DNA from: Adiantum capillus-veneris
Taxonomy: Eukaryota; Streptophyta; Polypodiopsida; Polypodiales; Pteridaceae
Length of the DNA stretch: 61,500 nucleotides
Direction of reading: 5' to 3'
NCBI GenBank assembly: GCA_014529385.2
Contig: CM043969.1
Location: 36,345,446-36,406,945 of the forward strand
The position numbers were made by a program, and so were the translations under genes. The notes under the pieces were generated by a model. It was not told the DNA's origin and did not search any database. It was given only the letters and a program-made list of their open reading frames with translations. Below, piece by piece: positions 21,123-30,743 of this stretch (the stretch's first letter is position 1; each line of letters opens with the position of its first letter).

Positions 21123-21893
21123 TCATTCTTTTGCAGCTTCAATGTCTCCAGGTCTTCTCTCTAGCTGCCTTATACGCAGTGCAAGGAGATCTTCCCTACT
21201 AAGCCCCTCTTGCCAAGGTAGTACATTCCATGTGTGAATTGTATCCTCAATCGGCATCACTGGTTTTTGACCATGCATTAGCTCCGCAGGCATGTAGCCA
21301 GTTACTGAGCTATGTGTTGTACGATCAGCCCATAAAGCATATGGTAACAATTTTGGCCACTCACCAACTCTTCCTTCGCAAGCCTTGGCCAAAGCTTTGA
21401 TGATAGGAGGATGCCCTCTTTCACTCTTTCCATTGCCTTCAGGGTTGTAAGCTGTAGTAAGAGAAAGCTTGATCCCTAATCTAGAAAAGAACTCCCTTGC
21501 TTCTTCGGCATCCAGTTCACCTCGATCTGCAGTGATTTTTCCCACACAACCATAACGGAAAATCACCTCATCAAGAAGGAATTTGCACACAGCTTTTGTG
21601 GTCTTAGTTCTTAATGCTCTTCCTTCAACCCGGTTAGTTAGGTCCTCTCGTGCAAGAACCAAGTATCTCATCTGCCAGAGTCCTAAAGGCATCGTGACTA
21701 GATCCACAACCCATTTATAGTGCATGGCTAGTGGATATGTAGGGTGCAATCCATCACGATGTCGAACATTTGAATACATTTGACAAGTTACACATGACTC
21801 TACAAACTGAGATACATCTTTATACATACCCTTCCACCAGTATTTTTCTTTTAACTTGGAGAAGGTTTCCCACACACCCTGTGTCCAGCCCAT
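21123..21893 (-). CDS. Gypsy 2 integrase core
   Basis: 256 residues. The zinc-binding half ends with CVTCQMYSN. The catalytic triad is visible as WVVDLVTMPLG (first Asp), ITADRGELDAEEA (second Asp) and PEGNGKSERGHP (Glu). ADRGE in place of the more usual TDNG/SDRG is notable. A stop region separates it from the RNase H fragment upstream. Confidence 0.85.
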   Translation of the reverse strand: MGWTQGVWETFSKLKEKYWWKGMYKDVSQFVESCVTCQMYSNVRHRDGLHPTYPLAMHYKWVVDLVTMPLGLWQMRYLVLAREDLTNRVEGRALRTKTTKAVCKFLLDEVIFRYGCVGKITADRGELDAEEAREFFSRLGIKLSLTTAYNPEGNGKSERGHPPIIKALAKACEGRVGEWPKLLPYALWADRTTHSSVTGYMPAELMHGQKPVMPIEDTIHTWNVLPWQEGLSREDLLALRIRQLERRPGDIEAAKE

Positions 21894-21982
21894 AGACTCT
21901 CATGAAACTCTTGCATGAGCTTTACTTGAGTCTCTTTTTTACATATAACCCGTTGTGGTGTAGCACCCTTTTGTTTAGGATG

Positions 21983-22561
21983 CTAACCATCCCTTAAAAA
22001 GTACCCATATGCTTTCCTGCGTATCCTCTTGAATTCTTGTTCAAACCAATCATCCTGTTTTGTTAGAGTACTCAAGTACCTTCCAATAGAAAGCCAATCA
22101 CCTTCATAAAGATCTTTCAAGCACAATTCAAGTGAATTAGTCATGCAGACATTGTTACCTTTGACATGAGAGATAGAATAGAATTTTGTGCCTACATCAT
22201 CTTCCTCATCAATCATTTGTGACTCATCTTCATACCTTGCCCTTGATAGCATATCTGCCACTGTATTTTCTTTACCTGCAATGTGCTTAAACTCGGGATT
22301 TAAGGACTTAATGTAGGCAATCCACTGCAACGTAGCAATGTCTGGTATTGAGCAGCTTGTAGTCATCCCAAGAAGTGGTAGACAATCTGTTTCTACAACC
22401 ACACATGCACCAAATAGGTACTCTTTCCCACTTTTCAAGGCTGTAACCATACCCCATAACTCTCTCTTTATCTGTGGATAGTTTCTTTGGCATCTTGCCC
22501 TATTGCCCATCCAATCCATGTAGGACTGGTATCTACTGTCACAATCACTGGCCTTTGACAC
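21983..22561 (-). CDS. Gypsy 2 RNase H fragment
   Basis: Carries IKRELWGMVTALKSGKEYL, VVVETDCLPLLG, FKHIAGKENTVADMLSRARY: the Glu, Asp and 'N-x-x-A-D-x-L-S-R' signatures of gypsy RNase H. It overlaps the end of the reverse transcriptase frame, showing a frameshift near 22480-22560. Confidence 0.85.
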   Translation of the reverse strand: MSKASDCDSRYQSYMDWMGNRARCQRNYPQIKRELWGMVTALKSGKEYLFGACVVVETDCLPLLGMTTSCSIPDIATLQWIAYIKSLNPEFKHIAGKENTVADMLSRARYEDESQMIDEEDDVGTKFYSISHVKGNNVCMTNSLELCLKDLYEGDWLSIGRYLSTLTKQDDWFEQEFKRIRRKAYGYFLRDG

Positions 22562-24120
22562 TCATAGTCTACCTTTCTCAAAGTCGTTGCTGACTGGAGT
22601 AACTCCTTTAGCTTTTTTATGGATTTTACATGTGCTTCTATCCATTTAAACTTTTGATTCTTTCTAAGCAGCTGATAAAGAGGATCAGCTACATGTGCAT
22701 AATGTGGAATCCAAATAACATAGAAGACACATGCTCCCAGAAACCTTCTAACCTCAGTGATGCTAGTGCATGTTTCTTTCATTCTTTGGATGGAATCTAC
22801 CTTTGATGGACAAGGTTTCCTACCATATGGCCCGCACATGTGCCCCACAATGAGCACTTCTTTGACACCAAACATAGACTTTATCCCTGACAATGTAAGA
22901 TTCACTTCATCCAACCTAGACAAAATTTTATCACAATCATTTATGTGATTTACCACAAACCTGCGACATCCCTTGAGATTCAAAGCTTCATCTTTGTCAC
23001 TTTCTTCACATCCTTTGATAGGCAAATCATCAATGAAAGGCATTGTGATTTGAGGAATAAAGTCACGTAAGACCTTATACATCCCATTCATCATATGTGC
23101 AACCGAGTTGGTTGCTCCCTGTGGCAAGGTACACATCCTTACCAAACCCAAAGGTGTCCTCATGGTTGTCAAGTCTCTACTTTCGATTGCAAGCTGAAAT
23201 TGATCATACCCCGAGTAGAGATCCCCCATTGAGTAGATTGCCCTCCCTACAAACGCCTCTGCAAATTCATCCACAATTGGACCTGTACCTACATTTCTAA
23301 TTGTCACCTTGTTCACTGGTTGCATATCTTGTATGAAGCGTAGAGAACCATTCTTCTTAGGAACTGTGAACCACCTGTTTGAGTATGGAGCACAAGAAGA
23401 CTCCAAGATTCCCATTTTGATTTTCTCATTCAGTAGCTCTACTAACTTTGGCAAATGAGCCTTTGGAACCAGAATAGGCCGCAGATTCCAAGGCACATGA
23501 GGTATTGTGAAAATTACCATAGGAGCTACAATAGAAGGATCAACACATCCTATCTCATGTGGATCAAATGCAAAAGCCTTACCATGCTTTGAAAGCATTT
23601 CTTTGAAGCACTTTGTCTCCTCCTGTGTTAGAAACTCCTTGCGACCAATCTGCAAGTCTTGGAAAGACTCCTTTGTGAAGGTATGCCCAATCTTTTTAGG
23701 ATTCCGCAAACTTGGTTGTAAAGAAGCCTGTTCAATCTTTTCCTTGTTGTTGGGTGGTAAGGGTGAAGCTACTGGTTTCACCTTCTTTGCTACACTCTTG
23801 TATTTAGTTTCAACATGGACTTCTGGGCCAACTGTTTGGCTTTCTTTAAAGGCTTCTATTACTTGATACATTTCCATATAGCAAACTTCCACAACTTCAT
23901 TTTCAAGATGCAAACTAGACCTCATTATAGCATCAAGCTCACCCATAGTATCTACAAAAGAAACTTGCTCACACAAACCCAAAACATTTTCAGTAGGCTT
24001 TAGCAACCCACTCTTTTTCATGCCTATTTGTACATTATGCACATATTGCCTCTCATATCTCTTCAAATCTTCAAGTTTTGTAAAACATACTGATCCATTC
24101 CTTGTTACCAAGGAGCTCAT
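22468..24120 (-). CDS. Gypsy 2 reverse transcriptase
   Basis: 550 residues with RFIQDMQPVNKVTI, AIYSMGDLYSGYDQFQLAI (first catalytic Asp), MRTPLGLVRMCTLPQGATNS and the catalytic box MPFIDDLPIKG, then SKVDSIQRMKE and FLGACVFYVIWIPHYA. The YSxxDxxSGYDQ and FIDDxPIKG forms, with TLPQGATNS in place of MPFGLTNAP, recall reverse transcriptases I know from basidiomycete gypsy elements more than plant chromoviruses. That comparison is from memory. The start of RNase H follows (VIVTVDTS). Confidence 0.88.
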   Translation of the reverse strand: MSSLVTRNGSVCFTKLEDLKRYERQYVHNVQIGMKKSGLLKPTENVLGLCEQVSFVDTMGELDAIMRSSLHLENEVVEVCYMEMYQVIEAFKESQTVGPEVHVETKYKSVAKKVKPVASPLPPNNKEKIEQASLQPSLRNPKKIGHTFTKESFQDLQIGRKEFLTQEETKCFKEMLSKHGKAFAFDPHEIGCVDPSIVAPMVIFTIPHVPWNLRPILVPKAHLPKLVELLNEKIKMGILESSCAPYSNRWFTVPKKNGSLRFIQDMQPVNKVTIRNVGTGPIVDEFAEAFVGRAIYSMGDLYSGYDQFQLAIESRDLTTMRTPLGLVRMCTLPQGATNSVAHMMNGMYKVLRDFIPQITMPFIDDLPIKGCEESDKDEALNLKGCRRFVVNHINDCDKILSRLDEVNLTLSGIKSMFGVKEVLIVGHMCGPYGRKPCPSKVDSIQRMKETCTSITEVRRFLGACVFYVIWIPHYAHVADPLYQLLRKNQKFKWIEAHVKSIKKLKELLQSATTLRKVDYECQRPVIVTVDTSPTWIGWAIGQDAKETIHR

Positions 24121-24188
24121 CGAGAAAGTTTCACCTATTTTTGGATCAAGCGAGACCCTTTTTCTTTCTGTACCACTGCAATCCCGCT

Positions 24189-25622
24189 TTACAATGGTAC
24201 TTGGCCAAAACCCATCATTTCTCTATGATCATGAAACTCTTTGCTTACCTTTGGTAGAGGATGTTCTCTAAGGTTGTCACGATTTCTTTCATGGTTTACA
24301 CAGACTGTGAGAAATTGGACAGCTCGTTTACCATCTTTGCTACGTATTCTAGCATATGCTGAACCATCGTCCATTACCTTTGTTTCCATTCGAACTCCCA
24401 CAATGTAGGGTTGTCCAAGGATGAGATGATATGAAGATGTATCCTGTAAAAAGAAGTTTTGGTCAATCTTTACATCACCTATTGTCACCTTCTCACCTGG
24501 ACATGCTGCATACAATTCACCGGATGAATTATTTGCCACTTTTACCATCCAGCCATGATCTGTGTCCATCGGCCATTTGCACTTGTTGTAGAGACTTTTT
24601 GACATTATGTTTATTTCTGAACCATGGTCAATCAAGGCAACAAATGGCTCTTCAAGATCACCTACCTTGACCAAAGTTTCTGTAGTAGCCCTTGCCCAAT
24701 GACTTCGTGAATAGTAACTCCTAGGAATATCTTCAACTTCTTCATCATCATTTGAGAAATACACTTGCTTCACTCTCCCACTAGATTGGTAGCATCCTAC
24801 CACAGCTCCATCATTCTCCTTATTTTGCAGTTGCATCCCTTGTGTCTTTGAGGTTTTCCCTTCAACCTGTGGATGAGAAACTTCACCAAGGGTTTGCCTC
24901 TTTCTCTTGATGATGTCAATGATCTCCTCATGGAATTCACGCTTTGCAATGCCAAGAACTTCTCCCAGAGTAAACTCAATCTTGCTATTCAAGATCCTTT
25001 CCTCCAAGACTTTCTTTAAATCTGTAGCAACCTCAATATCAGATTGTAGTTTATAAGTTGGGCCTTTTGTCTTACCTTTCGTTGGCTCTTTCTTCTTTCC
25101 TGTTGTAGACTCCTCCATGAGTACTTCAGGTGGAGATGCTCCTTGTGTTGAGGGTGTTTGAGAAGGCATTGAGTCGCTTCTTCCCCCACTTCTAGAAGCT
25201 CTTTTTGATGGTCCTTCATCAGCATTCTCACGTCTGCGCTTCTCTTCTACAATTGCCTCATTTTGTTGGCATTTTGTAATGTAGGCATGCACTGACAATG
25301 AGTCCACTGGATCATTCCATCCTGTTTCTAGACGTATGCAATCACCTGCTTCATGTAGAATCTCTTTTGTAAGCTTTCCCTTTTTAGCTAATTGCATGAC
25401 ATTTGGCCAAATTTGACCATGATGTTCACTCACCTCCTCATCACAAAAATGTTCAATTTTTACTCCATAAGTAGCTGCCTCAACTAAAGAGGTGGCATGC
25501 TTGGTTTCCATATCTTCAACTAAGGTTTGCATTCCCCCCTTCCCAAAGTTAGTTCTCAAGGGTAGACCTGTCTCTCTTAAGTGGATTTTACCATCCTTAA
25601 AAAAGACAACATCTTTTGACAA
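24189..25622 (-). CDS. Gypsy 2 protease region
   Basis: 477 residues. A low-complexity N-terminal half (PSKRASRSGGRSDSMPS) is followed by an aspartic protease: FVALIDHGSEINIMS holds the catalytic Asp in D-H-G-S in place of the common D-S/T-G, and SYHLILGQPYIV is the 'xxLGxPW' flap partner. A short gap with a stop separates it from the reverse transcriptase. Confidence 0.78.
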   Translation of the reverse strand: MSKDVVFFKDGKIHLRETGLPLRTNFGKGGMQTLVEDMETKHATSLVEAATYGVKIEHFCDEEVSEHHGQIWPNVMQLAKKGKLTKEILHEAGDCIRLETGWNDPVDSLSVHAYITKCQQNEAIVEEKRRRENADEGPSKRASRSGGRSDSMPSQTPSTQGASPPEVLMEESTTGKKKEPTKGKTKGPTYKLQSDIEVATDLKKVLEERILNSKIEFTLGEVLGIAKREFHEEIIDIIKRKRQTLGEVSHPQVEGKTSKTQGMQLQNKENDGAVVGCYQSSGRVKQVYFSNDDEEVEDIPRSYYSRSHWARATTETLVKVGDLEEPFVALIDHGSEINIMSKSLYNKCKWPMDTDHGWMVKVANNSSGELYAACPGEKVTIGDVKIDQNFFLQDTSSYHLILGQPYIVGVRMETKVMDDGSAYARIRSKDGKRAVQFLTVCVNHERNRDNLREHPLPKVSKEFHDHREMMGFGQVPL

Positions 25623-25706
25623 AGCATCACTAAAATCATCACAATCCCTTCTTACATGGTCTTTACTATCACACCAAATACATCTATTAACAAACCCTTG
25701 TTTGGG

Positions 25707-25898
25707 CTATTGTCTTTGCCTAGGAAGTGGCCCTGATGGTTGGCCTTTTTCTTCAAGCTTTGCAAACTTCACCTTCAAGTCACGCATTCCCTTCACAAGC
25801 TCATCTAGCATGGACTCATCAAACTTAGGAGCGATAAAAGTAGGCTTTACCATTTTGTCAGAAGTTGAGGTGGAAGGACTTGTAGTGTTTACTACCAT
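25707..25898 (-). CDS. Gypsy 2 gag-pol linker fragment
   Basis: A 63-residue frame with FDESMLDELVKGMRDLKVKF, a short predicted helix of the kind found between gag and protease in this element type. No zinc knuckle is seen in this frame. Confidence 0.5.
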   Translation of the reverse strand: MVVNTTSPSTSTSDKMVKPTFIAPKFDESMLDELVKGMRDLKVKFAKLEEKGQPSGPLPRQRQ

Positions 25899-25950
25899 CT
25901 TGTCCCTTCTTCTTTGTCGTTTGGCAAGCAGCGAGACAGCACCTTCAACC

Positions 25951-26577
25951 TCATTCCAGTCGGGTCTTTAGTCCTTGCTCAGCATCTTTATCTTCAAGAA
26001 GAAGCTCCAAATTTTCTTGAAACTCTTTACCTGCGGCTTGTAAGAAAAGATCTGTCTGCTCTGCATCTAGTGTGGCCCTTTCTGTCCTAGTGAGTTGTGC
26101 ATAGCGCCGCTCAAATTCCCTAAGTAGCTCTGTTATTGATAGTCCTTGCTTTGGCTTGACTACCCATTCTAAGAATGTCCTTTTGGTCACTCTCTCCGAG
26201 TCCTCCATGAAATATTCCTCCTTTAAAGATACTTTGAGTTCTTCCCAATTTCTCCCATGCCCATCTTTAATTGCCCTAACATGCTCCCTAATTTCTGGAG
26301 CAACAACTAGCTCAAAGCTTTGAATCATCTCACCTTCTGACACGCGATACAGCTCCATCTCCTTCACATACTCGCGTAAGTACTTGGTTACATCTTTGCC
26401 ATTGAACTGATCCATTCTGTTGACGACCGGTTGTATGGCCTTCGTTGCTGAAATCTCCCTTCTTTCAGTAGCATGTTGTTGTTGCATGAACATTGCAAAT
26501 GCTTGAAACATTTGCATTTTTGCTGGGTCAAAATGCATACCCTGTTGCTCAACATGATCACCCATGGTTACCCACAA
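25951..26577 (-). CDS. Gypsy 2 gag
   Basis: 208 residues, the first frame downstream of the primer-binding site. It is mostly helical and charged, with MDQFNGKDVTKYLREYV and LKEEYFMEDSERVTKRTFLEWV, the 'F.G.d...yL..y' and 'W......' pattern of retrotransposon gag. It starts MWVTMGDHVEQQ; the second Met may be the true start. Confidence 0.75.
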   Translation of the reverse strand: MWVTMGDHVEQQGMHFDPAKMQMFQAFAMFMQQQHATERREISATKAIQPVVNRMDQFNGKDVTKYLREYVKEMELYRVSEGEMIQSFELVVAPEIREHVRAIKDGHGRNWEELKVSLKEEYFMEDSERVTKRTFLEWVVKPKQGLSITELLREFERRYAQLTRTERATLDAEQTDLFLQAAGKEFQENLELLLEDKDAEQGLKTRLE

Positions 26578-26592
26578 ACTCTCACCCTAGCA

Positions 26593-26612
26593 GATTCGCG
26601 TCGGGTTCACCA
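26593..26612 (-). other. Primer-binding site of gypsy 2
   Basis: The minus strand reads TGGTGAACCCGACGCGAATC, six bases inside the 5' LTR. It starts with TGG, the complement of the tRNA 3' CCA. I do not assign the tRNA identity. Confidence 0.7.
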
Positions 26613-26618
26613 AAAATA

Positions 26619-28641
26619 TGTCGAGAAATTTGCGGTCTTGCCAGGAAAGCACCGGGCTTATGGCTGTGAGAGTTTGTGAGAGAACTCAACAAAAACTATA
26701 TGAAGGAGTTAAACCATAGATGCCATGAAGACTAGGGTTTGGAAAGAAGTGCAATCAAAGAAGACTCACTCTTTCTCTCTTGCATTCACACACACAAAGA
26801 AAGAACGCAAAAGAAAATGTCAAAACAATACGAAGATGAAAACATCAAGGCTATGGTCATATCGTATCATGGGTAATATGAAAGGGTTAATGGATGAGTT
26901 AATGGCATTCAATCTTGACTGACCAAACAGGCTACGAATTGTTCTTTGGAATTGTAGTTTTGTGCTTACCATAATATATATATTTTGTCTAGTGATTGGG
27001 ATTAATTGTGTGGACAAATCCTCTTGGTTCATAGCAAGATAACTACGCTTACATCAAAAGAAAAATTATAGTCTATGAGAGGTAGTATGATGGGATCCGG
27101 TGATAGAAGTATTTCATTGAGTCTTTCTGGGCCAAAGAGAAACACTATACGTTGTTGAAAGTGTATTTTACGGCTAATCCATACGTTAATTCTAATAGAT
27201 CGTACAGAGTGAAAGCGATAGAAATTATCATCATGTGGGTTATTCATCTAGGTTAGTATGTGAGAAATGTAGATATGAGAGAAGTGAAGAGATGAGAATT
27301 TTCCCTCCCAAGCCCTATTCTTGCCCGTAGACAATAAGGATACTGCGGGGAGAGATGTACCTGTAGCAAAGAGAACCTAAAATTTGTAGAGAGGATGAAT
27401 TACTAAGAGTGAGAGAGATAGATTTGGTTAAGGAGATAATATTAGATATATATATATATATATATATGTTGGATTAGAGATGAAAAAGAAAAAAACAAGA
27501 AATCAAGAAAACATCAATGTAGAACACATCTTACTTGACAAACACTTTGGCACCATTATTGATGGAGAGAGAAGAAGAGTGGATAATTCCACTTTGATTG
27601 ATACACCAAGTGCAAGACCTTCTTTGTTTAGAGTTGATCTTCCAAGGTTAGCTTGTTGCAAGAATGGCTAGTCTCCCTCTAGGAGAAAGTGTAGGCTTGG
27701 GTTTATGTTAATGGCTAAGTACAATTAGGCATTACTACTCACTCCCTCGAGAATTCCTCTCATCAATGGCTTGAATGCTTGAGTTCCTTTCAAGGAAGAA
27801 GAGGTCCCCTTTTATATGTGAAGGGAACCCCCAAGGCTTTACACAAGAAGAGAGGAGCCAGTGTGAACATGAATTGGAAAAGTTGGAAATGAGCTGCCCC
27901 TGCATGATGTGGGCAGACTGGGGTCCAGTATTTTGATCATATCTCCTCAACCGTGGCTCCAAATAAAAAAGTAAAAATATGGGCAAAAACTTCATCTCAT
28001 TAGGTATGAGTTTCATTTTAAAATCGTTTTCCAATTCGGATTGGAACCTTGTGTAAAAAATTCATCAAAATAGGGTCCATTTATGGCAGCAAAAGTCTTC
28101 ATGTGGTCTCCTTAGCCTAGAATTTCATTTAATTCCAAAGGACACCTCATGCCATATGAAAGCATGACATTGCTCCTTGACAAAGGTTTGTAATCATGCT
28201 TGCAATAATGCATTAAAATAAGTGTATCTTTGAAATCATGCCACCTATTGTCCCACTAGGATTTGATTCTCTCCTAGTAGCTATTTAAAAAGAAATATAA
28301 GAAAAGTATAAAAAATACATAGAATATATATATATTGGAGTTTACCCTAGATATAGGATGTAGCTAGGGTGTGAGATGATAATGAAATAGTAGAAATAAA
28401 TAATCAATGCTTTTTGCCCCAAGTTAAAGAGGCGGAGCTATTGATGATTTTCCCATAGTATTTTCTGATGGTAAAGTAAGGATAGGTTACCCTTGAGAAA
28501 AATAATAGGATAAGATAGAAGGCTTATTATTATACTTAAATATGCATATGTACACTATAGGAAATATAATTATGTATCTAAAAAAATACAAGATAGATCT
28601 TGTAGCATGCGTTCCCACTATGTACGTGTCACAGCACGACA
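26619..28641 (-). repeat. Right (5') LTR of gypsy 2
   Basis: 2023 bases, the partner of 18646-20668. The base after it starts the ACGC duplication, followed directly by the severed exon 2 of the methyltransferase gene. Confidence 0.95.
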
Positions 28642-28989
28642 ACGCTGTGAGCCACCAATTCACCTTGTGTAGCATGAATATCTATGAACACCTCTTCTTC
28701 ATGCACATCACTCAATATATCCTCTTCTTCATGCACATCACCCAAAATATCCTCCTTTCGATGGACATTGGAAGAAGCAATGGAAGATCGTGCATTGGCC
28801 CTATGCCCTGTAGTGCCAGACCTTAATGTGTATCCTACTCCTACAAGCAAAAAACAATAAGAACACAAATAGTTTAGTGAGTATGATGAGACAAAAGAAG
28901 AGAAAACAAATAGCTTAATGTATTTGAACTTAATTTGAGAGATACCTGTCCTGCCACGTTTAGATGGTGTACGAGCCATAATCTATTAA

Positions 28990-29760
28990 CCACAAACAAC
29001 AAAAATCTTCTTAGCAATGACAATACAAATATAAAATTCTAAATTTCGGCAGCATAACCGCGTAAAATGAAAACTATAAAAAAAAACCATTCTCAAATTG
29101 CTCATGGCAAGGAAAAATACAAATCCACTTTGACATTTGTATACCTCTTCTCTACAACGACCTGTTCTTACATCATTGTAATTGTTACTGTAAGTGTGTA
29201 TGCAAGTGTGTTAAAGTGTGTGAATGCAAGTGTGTATATGTGTGTGTGTGTGTGTGTGGATGTATGCATGATTGTGTGTGTGAATGTAAGTGTAATATGT
29301 GTGTGTCTTTATGCATGATTCTGTATGTGTTTGTGCTATGTATGCAAGTGTGTTGATGTTGTGAATGCAAGTGTTTATATATGTGTATGTGTGTATGTAT
29401 GCAAGTGTGTTGATGTTGTGAATGCAAGTGTTCATATATGTGGGTATATGTATGTATGTATGTGTGTGTATGCAAGTGGATGTGTGTGTGAATGTAAGTG
29501 TAATATGTGTGTGTATGCAAGTGTGTTGATGTTGTGAATAAAAGTGTTTATATATGTGTATGTGTGTATATGCTTGACAATACAAATATAAAATTCTAAA
29601 TTTCGGCAGCATAACAGCGTAAAATGAAAATTACAAAAAAAACCATTCTCAACTTGCTCATGGCAAGGAAAAATACAAATCCACTATGACATTTGTATAC
29701 CTCTTCTCTACAATGACCTGTTCTTACATCATTTTAATTGTTACTCTAAGTGTGTTTAAT
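28990..29760. repeat. 180-bp direct duplication upstream of the methyltransferase gene
   Basis: 'gacaatacaaatataaaattctaaatttcggcagcataac' through 'tctctacaa(c/t)gacctgttcttacatcatt' occurs at about 29018-29180 and again at about 29576-29736. Both copies lie upstream of the gene's ATG, so they may belong to its promoter region. The opening motif matches the three-copy repeat at 14255-14700. Confidence 0.85.
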
Positions 29761-30155
29761 ATGTGTGTATGCAAGTGTGTTGATGTGTGTGAATGCAAGT
29801 GTTTATATGTGTGTGTGTGTGGATGTATGCATGATTGTGTGTGTGTTTGTTCTATGTATGCAAGTGTGTTGATGTTGTGAATGCAAGTGTTTATATGCGT
29901 ATGTGTGTATGTATGCAAGTGTGTTGATGTTGTGAATGCAAGTGTTTATATGCGTATGTGTGTATGTATGCAAGTGTGTTGATGTTGTGAATGCAAGTGT
30001 TTATATATGGGGGTGTATGTATGTATGTATGTGTGTGTATGAAAGTGTAATTTGTGTGCGTATACATGACTGTGTGTGTGTTTGTGCTATGTGTGCAAGT
30101 GTTTTGATGTGTGTGTATCACTCTGTGTGTGTGAGTGTGTGTGTGTGTGTGCTTA
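29200..30155. repeat. TG-rich minisatellite
   Basis: Irregular units near 57 bases, typified by 'atgcaagtgtgttgatgttgtgaatgcaagtgtttatat' plus TGTGTATG filler, split by the second copy of the 180-bp duplication. His-Thr or Val-Cys frames here are translations of the repeat. Confidence 0.9.
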
Positions 30156-30161
30156 GCTGGA

Positions 30162-30341
30162 CACGCTCGCCCGATCCACTAGAGGAGGTCTAATGGAAGC
30201 TCCATTGGAGCTCCTCCATGCCTTGAAAGGCATGGAGGAGGTCCAATGGAGCTCCTATTGGAGCTCCCCCATGCCTTTCAAGGCATGGAGGAGCTCCAAT
30301 GGAGCTCCATTGGACCTCCTCCCGTGGATCGGGTGAGCGTG
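30162..30341. repeat. 180-bp near-perfect hairpin element
   Basis: The left arm from 'cacgctcgcccgatcca' (30162) and the right arm ending 'tggatcgggtgagcgtg' (30341) are reverse complements over about 73 bases with a few mismatches. Smaller palindromes such as GGAGCTCCATTGGAGCTCC sit inside each arm. GC content is far above that of its surroundings. It resembles a foldback miniature element. Confidence 0.85.
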
Positions 30342-30360
30342 CGCATGTAAGTACACACAC

Positions 30361-30712
30361 ACACACATGTGAGTAGAAAATCTACACACACACACAGTAC
30401 CTTGTCTTCTCTTACTCCTTCTTCTTCACAACAAAACTCCACTTTCTCTTCACTCCACTTTCATCTCCTTCTTCACAGAAAAACTTCACTTTCACTTCAC
30501 TCCACTTCAATCTCAATTAAAACTCCATTTAAACTTCACTCCACTTTCATCTCAACTACTACTTTTTTCACACACACCATATATTACAAAAATGATATTG
30601 TGGTATAAACACTCACACACACACATTCATTTATATATATATATGTATATACACACACAAAGATATACACAAAATGGATTCATATATATAGTTTTACTAA
30701 AAAAATACTATG

Positions 30713-30743
<31 letters not shown>

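Larger units (their letters stand above)
18646..28641 (-). mobile_element. Gypsy 2 LTR retrotransposon inserted in the methyltransferase exon
   Basis: Two 2023-base LTRs (TGTCGAG...ACGACA) are flanked by ACGC on both sides (18642-18645 and 28642-28645). A primer-binding site lies inside the right LTR, so the element reads on the minus strand. Gag, protease, reverse transcriptase, RNase H, integrase and a GPY/F-like tail follow in gypsy order, interrupted by several stops or frameshifts. Its polymerase style differs from chromovirus 1 (see its reverse transcriptase entry). Total length is about 10 kb. Joining the sequence across the insertion restores the open frame of exon 2 of the methyltransferase gene. 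Confidence 0.93.
14960..28979 (-). pseudogene. 14-exon ParB/Srx-like plus class-beta DNA methyltransferase gene, split by gypsy 2
   Basis: Exons traced by eye from GT/AG sites: 28979-28946; 28840-28642 joined to 18641-18196 (gypsy 2 between them); 18115-18010; 17922-17715; 17615-17490; 17362-17220; 17136-16836; 16699-16507; 16413-16228; 16141-16063; 15980-15863; 15782-15564; 15484-15294; 15212-14960. They sum to 2802 nt, 934 codons. The protein starts MARTPSKRGRT (basic, AT-hook-like), then an acidic stretch, a ParB/sulfiredoxin-like domain (about 120-226), a tryptophan-rich middle, a Lys-rich linker, and a DNA amino-methyltransferase of class beta (about 690-890). The likely role is sequence-specific N4-cytosine or N6-adenine methylation in the nucleus; this is inferred from motifs. 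Damage: the LTR element in exon 2 and a TGA in exon 9 (16303-16301, codon 623). Exon 7's donor (GTATTA) and the exon 4 acceptor were chosen to keep frame and are the least certain. Confidence 0.82.

Noticed and set aside
29185-30121. His/Thr-rich and Cys/Val-rich frames
   Set aside because: They translate the TG minisatellite on either strand and lack other sequence.
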